From an uncultured cyanobacterium (GTDB lineage: Bacteria > Cyanobacteriota > Cyanobacteriia > PCC-6307 > Cyanobiaceae): 5,955 bases of DNA. Where the stretch lies: assembly GCA_903934745.1 (NCBI GenBank), contig CAIZOZ010000137.1, forward strand, positions 1 through 5,955, given 5' to 3'. This document shows, piece after piece, positions 1 through 4,660 of this stretch (position 1 is its first letter; the number at the start of each line of letters is the position of its first letter). The notes beneath the pieces are model-generated. The model was not told the DNA's origin. It saw nothing but the letters and a program-made list of their open reading frames with translations, and did no database searches. A program made the translations under genes and the position numbers.

Positions 1-1113
1 CAGGAAGATCGCGGCATCGCCCGCCAGGCTGTCCGCTACCACCGAGCCCTCGCTGAGTTCGAGATCGAGGGCGGACTGGATCACGGCGGGCTCGAGGGGA
101 ATCCGGTTGGCAGGGGCCGCTGGACGAGAAGGTGGCTTTGCTGCCGCGCCGCCTGGCTCGTCTGTCTGAGCTGAGCCCTCTGTGGCCTTCGGTTCGGCCG
201 GTGGCGACGCTGCTGGGCGTTCGACCGATAGCAGCTCACCAGCGAGCTTGAGCAACTCGGCGGTCGGCAGCCCGCAGTGGCCATCCCCGCTGGCCTCCAG
301 CAAGGCGTAGTTGATGCCGGCCCGCAGGCGGATCATGGCGTCGGGGGCGATGCCGAGCCTGGCGGCGATCGCATCGGCGGTGCGGAAGCCGATGCCGCGG
401 ATGTCGCGGGCCAGGCGGTAGGGGTTCTCGGCCATCACCTGCACGGCGTCATTGCCGTACGTCTTGAAGATCCGCACAGCTCGCGCTGTGCCGACGCCAT
501 GGCTGTGGAGAAACACCATGATTTCGCGCACCACCTTCTGATCGGCCCAGGCGGTGGCAATCCGGCCGGCGCGCACCTGGCCGATGCCGGGCACCTCCCG
601 CAGGCGCTCGGGGGCTTGCTCGATCACCTCGAACACCTCCACCCCGAAGACCGCCACGAGCTTGCTGGCGTAGATCGGGCCGATGCCGCGGATCATTCCC
701 GAGCCCAGGTACTTCTCGATCCCCTCCGCCGTGGTGGGCGCTGAAGCCTTGAGGAAGGCAGCCTTGAACTGCTGGCCGTGTTCGCGGCTGTTCACCCAGG
801 TGCCGCTCACGGTGACCCATTCACCGGCGCTGATTTCGGCGGCGTGACCCACAACCGTGACCAGATCCCGATGGCCGCGGGCCTTGATCCGCAGCACGCA
901 GAAGCCGCTCTCGGCGCTGTGGAAGGTGACGCGCTCGATCGAGCCAGCCAGCACTTCGGTGGGTTGCTGGCTGGCGCTGCTCTGCCTCTCGGTGGGTTGG
1001 CCGCCGTTGTTGCCGCTCCCGGGCGGCTGGGGTTGGCCGTGGCGCTGACTCAACGGGGCATCAGAGGCCGCGGGGCCGATCGTCCGGCCAGGCGAAGGTT
1101 CGACAGGATTCAC
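1..1113 (-). CDS. recD2: RecD2-type ATP-dependent DNA helicase, N-terminal part (runs off left edge)
   Basis: RecD2 (RecD-like, not part of RecBCD) is a 5'-3' superfamily 1B DNA helicase of DNA repair. The minus frame is open from 1203 to base 1. About 370 codons are visible; family members are usually 720-850 residues, so the ATPase core lies outside the window. Counting from a GTG at 1113, the OB-like N-terminal domain starts near residue 53 (VLAGSIERVTFHSAESGF). Helix-hairpin-helix motifs follow: GMIRGIGPIYASKLVAVFG (about 149-167), VPGIGQVRAGRIATAW (about 184-199) and IRGIGFRTADAIAARLG (about 239-255). A Pro/Ala-rich linker occupies about 298-337, then a winged-helix-like stretch begins. 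The start is uncertain. GTG 1113 overlaps the stop of the upstream toxin remnant (GTGA), and TTG 1053 is an alternative; neither has a clear ribosome binding site. The first ~50 residues are low-complexity (Gln/Pro/Ser/Gly). The family call is secure from the helix-hairpin-helix series and the N-terminal motif. Confidence 0.88.
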   Translation of the reverse strand, partial: MNPVEPSPGRTIGPAASDAPLSQRHGQPQPPGSGNNGGQPTERQSSASQQPTEVLAGSIERVTFHSAESGFCVLRIKARGHRDLVTVVGHAAEISAGEWVTVSGTWVNSREHGQQFKAAFLKASAPTTAEGIEKYLGSGMIRGIGPIYASKLVAVFGVEVFEVIEQAPERLREVPGIGQVRAGRIATAWADQKVVREIMVFLHSHGVGTARAVRIFKTYGNDAVQVMAENPYRLARDIRGIGFRTADAIAARLGIAPDAMIRLRAGINYALLEASGDGHCGLPTAELLKLAGELLSVERPAASPPAEPKATEGSAQTDEPGGAAAKPPSRPAAPANRIPLEPAVIQSALDLELSEGSVVADSLAGDAAIFL

Positions 1114-1360
1114 GGCAGTTCCAGCCAGCCCCGCAGCGCCAGATCCAGATCCAGCTCCACCAGCACCTGCGGCTCCAACGGCCCCAGCACGGCTCCCACC
1201 ACCTCAATCGGCACGGTGAACAGCTTGTCGACCATCAGCTGCGAGGACTTGCACAGCCCATCACCGGCGGAGGCTTGCCGGAATAGCCCCCCGGGCTGGC
1301 CACCGTGACCACGGTTCCGCGGCGCAGCGATGGCCCCAGCTCCTGGGCGGCACCAGTCAT
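1110..1360 (-). pseudogene. MazF/PemK-family toxin gene, internally deleted and frameshifted
   Basis: The intact family encodes an mRNA endoribonuclease toxin of about 105-110 residues. From ATG 1360 the frame gives MTGAAQELGPSLRRGTVVTV, then ASPGGYSGKPPP, which matches the family opening (RRGDIVTV...GDYGKPRPA). It then runs out of phase and stops at 1235. A second minus frame (codon starts 1265, 1262 and so on) continues with the family C-terminus: GDGLCKSSQLMVDKLFTV (normally ENGLRKPSQVMVDKL.TVP), then LGPLEPQVLVELDLDLALRG and stop TGA at 1112-1110. The central portion, which normally holds the PALVIQSD and PLTS strands, is missing. The junction lies near 1265-1276. Total length is 251 bp, not a multiple of three, where about 320 would be expected. 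I therefore call it a dead gene rather than a variant toxin. Its stop overlaps the possible recD2 GTG start. The family match is recalled, not searched. Confidence 0.72.
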
Positions 1361-1443
1361 GCGGTCCAGTCGCTCCAGTCGGGCACCTGCTCGCTCCAGT
1401 GCGGCTGCTCCAGTTCGGGCTCCACCGGCACCCCGATCACCAT
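1357..1443 (-). pseudogene. 28-codon ORF, probable remnant of the antitoxin partner
   Basis: An ATG at 1443 opens a 28-residue frame beginning MVIGVPVEPELEQ and ending DWSDWTA. Its stop overlaps the start of the MazF remnant as ATGA (1360-1357), the usual antitoxin-toxin coupling. The opening resembles the first strand of ribbon-helix-helix antitoxins (I.VRVEPELEQRL...). The helices expected next are absent, and the piece is much shorter than a normal antitoxin (about 70-90 residues). I infer an internal deletion, as in the toxin. Three copies of GCTCCAGT (plus strand 1372, 1393, 1407) lie within or next to it and may have helped slippage or recombination. It could also be a non-coding stretch that is open by chance; 28 codons is too short to decide. 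The position and the overlap are the stronger evidence. Confidence 0.4.
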
Positions 1444-1708
1444 GGCATCTGCCGTGAAACGCTTTGTACAACAATTTAAGGTGACGGGCCGGATCTGGGG
1501 CGCTCGGGTGCGCCACGCGGGCATGGCCAGGCCAGCCTCGGTTGTCGGGGATAGCCGCCAGCAGCAGGCCGATCGGCACCACCAGCTGGTTCTGGGCTTC
1601 TGCAGCGGCATCAGCGTTCTGGCCCAGCACGGCGCCGGCGGCGATGCCTGGCCGGAGGTGTTTCAGCAGGCGCTGCGCCGCCTGCGTACGCAGCTGGAGG
1701 GGGGCTGA
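1442..1708 (+). CDS. Small ORF of unknown function (88 residues from ATG, 75 from GTG 1481)
   Basis: The product is not recognised. The frame has strongly GC-rich third codon positions (roughly nine in ten codons end in G or C). That favours this strand over the minus frames through the same stretch. The C-terminal half reads like a soluble, partly helical protein: LVLGFCSGISVL, then DAWPEVFQQALRRLRTQLEGG. It ends with a TGA that overlaps the next ORF's ATG (TGATG), so the two are probably translated together. The start is unclear. ATG 1442 lies in CCATGG, directly opposite the minus-strand antitoxin ATG, and would place the TTGTACAA palindrome inside the gene. GTG 1481 is a tidier alternative. 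It may also be the 3' remainder of a longer gene cut by the same rearrangement that damaged the neighbouring toxin genes. There is no signal peptide and no clear transmembrane segment. Confidence 0.45.
   Translation: MASAVKRFVQQFKVTGRIWGARVRHAGMARPASVVGDSRQQQADRHHQLVLGFCSGISVLAQHGAGGDAWPEVFQQALRRLRTQLEGG
1464..1485 (-). promoter_or_regulatory. Palindrome TTGTACAA and AT-rich patch upstream of the toxin-antitoxin remnant
   Basis: A perfect 8-base palindrome, TTGTACAA (1464-1471), lies about 20 bases upstream of the minus-strand ATG at 1443. It is followed, going upstream, by an AT-rich patch (TTAAATTG on the minus strand), in an otherwise very GC-rich area. TGTACA-type palindromes are common operators in self-regulated toxin-antitoxin operons, so this is a reasonable surviving operator or promoter. 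No clean -10/-35 pair can be assigned. Confidence 0.35.
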
Positions 1709-1860
1709 TGGAAACGACATCACCGCCAAAGCACCAGAGAGTCTGGGTAACAACGGCAGAAGCCCGCGAAACCCTGCGCCAGCTGGGGCAGTGGCAGTGG
1801 CAGCTGGAGAACGTTGAAGCCACGATCACCGGCTGGAGTCGCCGGAAGCTGCGGTTCTGA
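1708..1860 (+). CDS. 50-residue protein of unknown function, coupled to the preceding ORF
   Basis: The ATG at 1708 shares its A with the stop of the preceding ORF. It is preceded by one of the few good Shine-Dalgarno sequences in the window (GGAGG, 1696-1700, 7 bases before the start). The product is basic at its end and rich in Trp and Gln: VWVTTAEARETLRQLGQW, then WQLENVEATI, and finally TGWSRRKLRF. The middle (AEARETLRQLGQWQWQLENVEATI) should form one long helix. I do not recognise the family. Small, Trp-rich, translationally coupled proteins of this kind are common in phages and integrated elements, which fits the tRNA-like sequence 150 bp downstream, but that is only context. The coupling and ribosome binding site make it more credible than its length alone. 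Confidence 0.5.
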   Translation: METTSPPKHQRVWVTTAEARETLRQLGQWQWQLENVEATITGWSRRKLRF

Positions 1861-1929
1861 AGCCTCGTCCGCCGCCTGGATATGGGGGGGGGGAGCGAGA
1901 GGGCACAAAGGAGGGCGAAATCCAGCGAA

Positions 1930-1951
1930 CTGCTCACACTTCTGCTCACAC
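1930..1951. repeat. Direct repeat CTGCTCACAC x2
   Basis: CTGCTCACAC occurs at 1930-1939 and again at 1942-1951, separated by TT (period 12). It lies about 60 bp upstream of the tRNA-like sequence. Short repeats of this kind beside a tRNA 3' end are sometimes integrase arm or excisionase sites, but two copies are too few to say so. It could equally be chance or a slippage product. Confidence 0.5.
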
Positions 1952-2007
1952 CTGGCGAAGCTGGCGCCTCCAAATCCAGTTACACCAATGATTTGCGAGC
2001 CAGCGAC

Positions 2008-2056
2008 CGCAGGCCTTCTCAAGAGCCGGTCGTGTGTTCGAATCACGCAGGGGGCG
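2008..2056 (+). other. tRNA 3'-half-like sequence (probably tRNA-Arg), possible attachment-site scar
   Basis: Positions 2032-2048 form a textbook T arm: stem GTGTG, loop TTCGAAT, stem CACGC (one G-T pair). AGGGGGC (2049-2055) follows as the acceptor strand, with G (2056) as discriminator base and no encoded CCA. Upstream, CCTTCTCAAGAGCCGGTC resembles the anticodon arm and variable region of tRNA-Arg(TCT), which normally reads CCTTCTAAG. Here an extra C breaks the loop and the stem does not close. No matching 5' acceptor strand (GCCCCCT) or D arm is present upstream, so this is not a working tRNA. A 3' tRNA fragment without its 5' half is the usual scar of integrase-mediated insertion into a tRNA gene. 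A decayed tRNA gene is the alternative. No integrase is visible in the window. Confidence 0.5.
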
Positions 2057-2085
2057 TTTGAACAGACTCTGAACTCTCGGCCGCA

Positions 2086-2099
2086 GTGCCTTACGGCAC
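2086..2099. terminator. Short hairpin GTGCC-TTAC-GGCAC, weak terminator candidate
   Basis: This is a perfect 5-bp stem with a 4-base loop, about 105 bp past the stop of the minus-strand gene ending at 2202. There is no U tract on either strand, so it is at best a weak intrinsic terminator; it may also be a chance stem in GC-rich DNA. Confidence 0.22.
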
Positions 2100-2201
2100 C
2101 AGGCTTCTAGACACTCCGGCCAGGCTCATCCGTGTCAATCGGCGCGTGCAATCTCCCCTCGGGCCTCGATGGAGCAAGCAAGCGCGACGTCAGGGCCAAG
2201 T

Positions 2202-2762
2202 TCAGGTCGGCAGGGCTGCAGCCGGCTGAAAACAGCAGCGCAGCTGGGCCAGAGCCTCATCAGGCAGACCCAGAAAACGATCGAACCAGGCCACGCCGGT
2301 GGGCTGCACCGTGGCGATCCCCACCAGCAGCGCCTGGCCATGGCCATCGAGCGGCTGACCCCGGGCGCCATGGCGCTGGCCCTGCACCGCCTTGGTGGTG
2401 AGCTGGGTGCGAACGAGCAGATCGGGAGCCTGATACAGATCGGCAAAGGCGAAACGGAATCGGGCCTCGAACTGGAGCTCAAGCGCACCGGTGGCTAACT
2501 GCCAGCGCCCCTCCAGGCGCTCGGGATGCACGGCAATGCTGAGGCCGGGCGGCAGCGGCACACCCAGAAAGCGGGTGGTGCGCCAGTTGAGCGCAGGAAT
2601 GGTGAGGGCGGCGGGGTCGAAGCTCAGGATCTGCCAGCCGGCCCGATCCTGGGGCCCCAGCGTCGCCCTGCCGCCGCCGCCACTGGCGTTGTAGCGAAAG
2701 CGGGGATAGCGGCCGATCAGCAGTCCACAGCCAGGTTGCGTCAGCAACTGCAGGGTGGTCAT
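2202..2762 (-). CDS. Uncharacterised 186-residue protein coupled to the PPC-glutaredoxin gene
   Basis: I do not recognise the family. The ATG at 2762 shares its A with the TGA of the upstream gene (TGATG), so the start is set by translational coupling. The protein begins MTTLQLLTQPGCGLLIGRYP, has a GGGG run near residue 28, and is then dominated by alternating hydrophobic strands: WQILSFDPAAL, LNWRTTRFLGVPLPPGLSIAV, LEGRWQLATGALELQFEARF. The C-terminal part, FDRFLGLPDEALAQL, looks helical. It has no signal peptide, no membrane helix and no obvious catalytic motif. The pattern suggests a mostly beta, soluble cytoplasmic protein, possibly binding a lipid or pigment-like ligand, but that is speculation. 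Tight coupling to a glutaredoxin fusion suggests a shared role or stoichiometry. Three cysteines occur: Cys12 and a Cys-Cys pair near the C-terminus. It is probably a lineage-restricted cyanobacterial hypothetical. Confidence 0.78.
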   Translation of the reverse strand: MTTLQLLTQPGCGLLIGRYPRFRYNASGGGGRATLGPQDRAGWQILSFDPAALTIPALNWRTTRFLGVPLPPGLSIAVHPERLEGRWQLATGALELQFEARFRFAFADLYQAPDLLVRTQLTTKAVQGQRHGARGQPLDGHGQALLVGIATVQPTGVAWFDRFLGLPDEALAQLRCCFQPAAALPT

Positions 2763-3370
2763 CAGCGGCGCAGATGCTCCAGCTGGCCGCGAGCCTGGAG
2801 ATCGGCTAGGGCGCCATAGCCGCCGATGGACTGACCATCGATGAACACCTGGGGCAGACTCCACTGACCGCTGCGCTGCTCGAGCTCGCGCCTCTGCTCG
2901 TCGCTGCTCACCTCCAGCACCTGATGGGGGATTCCCAGGGTGCGCAACATGCGCACAGCCCGGGCCGAGAAGGGACAGCTCGGCAGCACAGCGATCTCCA
3001 CCAAAGGTTGCAGCGGCACCTCGGGGGGCTCCTCTGCGGCCTGGTTGGTCAGCAAGCCGACGAGCAGATCGGCCCCCTTGAGCACCAGGCTGCCGTGCTC
3101 CAGATGGCCGCCCCAGACCTGACAGCTGCCGTCCGAGAGGCTCAGGTGCAGATGCACGCCCTGCGGGGAAAGGGTGCCGTTGAGCGTGATGATCTCCAGG
3201 TCACCGCGTACCACCGTGGGCTCGGCCTGGCCAGGACACTGAAAGGCGGCCTGGGCGAGGTTGCCCACCACCCCGAGCACAAAGCCGGAAACCTGCTGGT
3301 TCGCCGCCAGCTGCTCGAGGCTGTAGCGCAGATCACTCCCGGGCCCGAGGTGCAGCGGCAGGGCATGCAT
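2762..3370 (-). CDS. PPC/DUF296 domain-glutaredoxin fusion protein
   Basis: This 202-residue protein has two clear domains. Residues 1-105 are a PPC/DUF296 domain: LHLGPGSDLRYSLEQLA at 7-23, GFVLGVVGNLAQA near 29-41, EIITLNGTLSPQGVHLHLSL at 59-78 and VWGGHLEHG at 85-93. His73, His75 and His89 are the residues that bind metal in prokaryotic members of this fold. After a Glu/Pro-rich linker (about 112-122), residues 123-202 form a glutaredoxin. Its active site is CPFS (132-135), with the cis-proline segment WSLPQVFIDG (170-179) and the glutathione-binding GG (183-184). Only the first active-site Cys remains, the monothiol type, which suggests iron-sulfur or glutathionylation chemistry rather than disulfide reduction. 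The domain calls are secure; the role is not known. The next gene starts inside its stop codon, and arsM is transcribed divergently 162 bp away. The ATG at 3370 is chosen because the PPC domain begins there; a stop lies in frame about 30 bases upstream. Confidence 0.85.
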   Translation of the reverse strand: MHALPLHLGPGSDLRYSLEQLAANQQVSGFVLGVVGNLAQAAFQCPGQAEPTVVRGDLEIITLNGTLSPQGVHLHLSLSDGSCQVWGGHLEHGSLVLKGADLLVGLLTNQAAEEPPEVPLQPLVEIAVLPSCPFSARAVRMLRTLGIPHQVLEVSSDEQRRELEQRSGQWSLPQVFIDGQSIGGYGALADLQARGQLEHLRR

Positions 3371-3532
3371 AGATCGGCGGTGATCGACTGGCTCGCCAAG
3401 CTACGCCCCATGCGCCCAGCGCCTGCCGGGACTGAACAACCCAGCTCGGTTTGCGGCCACGGAGCAAGCCAGACTGGGGATACGGTTCAGCCCATAGAAC
3501 ACGTTCAACTCTCTCCATAAGAGCTGCGATCA
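3371..3532. promoter_or_regulatory. Divergent intergenic region between the PPC-glutaredoxin gene and arsM
   Basis: This 162-bp stretch must hold promoters for both directions. On the arsM side there is a cluster of GTTC (3485-3488), GAAC (3497-3500) and GTTC (3503-3506) half-sites. It forms GTTC-N8-GAAC and the near-palindrome GAACACGTTC, 27-48 bases before the arsM ATG. ArsR/SmtB repressors often bind TGAA/TTCA-type dyads, so this is a possible operator, but the spacing does not match the classic SmtB site and no arsR gene is in the window. I cannot assign -10/-35 boxes. The arsM ribosome binding site is weak (AAGAG near 3519-3523). Confidence 0.35.
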
Positions 3533-4588
3533 ATGAACACCCAAGAAGCCGTTCAGGACTATTACGGCCAGCAGCTCACAGGTACGGCAGACCTCAAGAC
3601 GTCGGCCTGCTGTGATGCGGATGCCGTGCCCGCCTGGCTGAGGCCGCTGCTGGCGAAGGTGCATCCAGAAGTGAACGACCGCTATTACGGCTGCGGCCTG
3701 ATCTGCCCACCGCTGCTGAAGGATTGCCGCATCCTCGATCTCGGTAGCGGTTCCGGGCGGGATGTCTACCTGCTGGCTCAGCTGGTCGGAGCCCAGGGCT
3801 CGGTGGTGGGAGTCGATATGACGCCGGAGCAGCTCGCCATTGCCCGCAGACATCAGCAGTATCACGCCGAGCAGTTCGGGCAAGCCAACGTCTCCTTTCT
3901 GGAAGGAACCATCGAAAACCTCGAGCAGTTGCCCCTGGAGCCAGGCAGCTTCGATGTGATTGTCTCCAACTGCGTACTCAATCTCTCGATTGACAAGGCG
4001 GCGGTACTGCGGGGTGTGCAGCGATTGCTCAAGCCCGGTGGCGAGTTCTATTTTTCAGATGTCTACGTTGATCGGCGTCTGCCCGAAAGCGTCAATCGCC
4101 ATCCGGTGCTCTATGGCGAATGCCTCGGTGGCGCGCTCTATTGGAATGACTTTCTGCGCCTGGCCAGGGCTGCCGGTTTTGCTGATCCCCGTCTGGTGGC
4201 CGATCGACCGATCCGCATCACCGAACCCCAGATCGCGCCGCTGGTGGGTGAAGCCCGCTTTTATGCGGCCACCTACCGCCTGTTCAACATCCGCGAGCTC
4301 GAAGATGCCTGCGAAGACCATGGCCAAGCCGTGATCTACCGGGGCACGATCCCCGAGCATCCCGATCGCTGGGATCTAGATCAACACCACGCCCTCGAAA
4401 CCGGTCGGGTGCTGCCGGTGTGTGGCAACACCTACCGGATGCTCCACCAGAGCCGCTTCCGGCCGCACTTCGACTTCATCGGCGACTTCAGCCGCCACTT
4501 CGGCATCTTTGCCGGCTGTGGCAGCAGCCTGCCCTTCCGCGCCGAGCTGGACGCTGGGCCCATTCAGAACGCTGAAGGCTGCTGCTGA
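3533..4588 (+). CDS. arsM: Arsenite S-adenosylmethionine methyltransferase
   Basis: ArsM methylates trivalent arsenic stepwise, using SAM as donor, to methyl-, dimethyl- and volatile trimethylarsine; it acts in the cytoplasm as arsenic detoxification. The protein is 351 residues, normal for the longer bacterial and cyanobacterial members. The SAM-binding Rossmann fold is clear: motif I LDLGSGSGRDVYLL (68-81), motif II GVDMTPEQL (93-101), FDVIVSNCVLNL (140-151) and LLKPGGEFYFSDVY (165-178). The arsenic-binding cysteines are present: Cys26-Cys27 (SACC), Cys54 in YYGCG, Cys147 in SNCVLN and Cys197 in YGECLGGALY. These correspond to Cys44, Cys72, Cys174 and Cys224 of the Cyanidioschyzon enzyme (from memory). 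Further cysteines, C329 and a terminal Cys-Cys pair (350-351), lie in the C-terminal domain. The ATG at 3533 begins the usual VQDYYG N-terminus. The hydrolase gene follows 72 bp later in the same direction. Confidence 0.93.
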   Translation: MNTQEAVQDYYGQQLTGTADLKTSACCDADAVPAWLRPLLAKVHPEVNDRYYGCGLICPPLLKDCRILDLGSGSGRDVYLLAQLVGAQGSVVGVDMTPEQLAIARRHQQYHAEQFGQANVSFLEGTIENLEQLPLEPGSFDVIVSNCVLNLSIDKAAVLRGVQRLLKPGGEFYFSDVYVDRRLPESVNRHPVLYGECLGGALYWNDFLRLARAAGFADPRLVADRPIRITEPQIAPLVGEARFYAATYRLFNIRELEDACEDHGQAVIYRGTIPEHPDRWDLDQHHALETGRVLPVCGNTYRMLHQSRFRPHFDFIGDFSRHFGIFAGCGSSLPFRAELDAGPIQNAEGCC

Positions 4589-4660
4589 GGCCTGGACAGC
4601 GCCAGGGGGCGGTGATCCCTGCAGCCGACTTGACCACGTCCAGCCGCATCTTGTCCTTGA

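Larger units (their letters stand above)
1861..2201. other. Gene-free stretch between the small ORFs and the 2202-2762 gene
   Basis: I see no convincing protein gene here. From left to right it holds a run of ten G (1884-1893), a 10-base direct repeat (1930-1951), the 3' half of a tRNA-like sequence (2008-2056) and a short hairpin (2086-2099). The sequence is less GC-rich and lacks the third-position bias of its neighbours. A 36-codon frame starting at ATG 1882 (through the G run, ending before the tRNA-like piece) has no recognisable content or ribosome binding site. Confidence 0.6.

Noticed and set aside
277..744. 155-codon open frame on the plus strand
   Set aside because: It lies antisense within recD2. 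The minus frame shows a continuous conserved domain series, while the plus frame (rich in Gly, Ala, Asp, His) has no recognisable content.
1363..1414. Repeated GCTCCAGT as a CRISPR or structured repeat array
   Set aside because: There are only three 8-base copies with uneven spacing (21 and 14 bases). They are too short and few for an array and are better viewed as small repeats within the antitoxin remnant.
1235..1753. 172-codon minus-strand frame
   Set aside because: Only the last 42 codons match anything (the MazF opening). The rest is antisense to the plus-strand ORF, which has the better third-position GC bias, and it lacks a family pattern.
1965..2056. Possible complete tRNA, from pairing of CGCCTCC (1965-1971) with GGGGGCG (2050-2056)
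   Set aside because: The pairing leaves A2049 unpaired between the T stem and acceptor. There is no D arm or closed anticodon stem and the span of 92 nt does not fit, so only the 3' half is tRNA-like.
2169..2498. 109-codon plus-strand frame
   Set aside because: It is antisense to the coupled minus-strand gene at 2202-2762, whose start is fixed by the stop-start overlap with the glutaredoxin fusion.
2924..3520. 198-codon plus-strand frame
   Set aside because: It is a shadow of the PPC-glutaredoxin gene, which has two unmistakable domains on the minus strand.
3371..3532. SAM or other riboswitch upstream of arsM
   Set aside because: No conserved riboswitch core or convincing multi-helix fold could be drawn in the 162-bp region.
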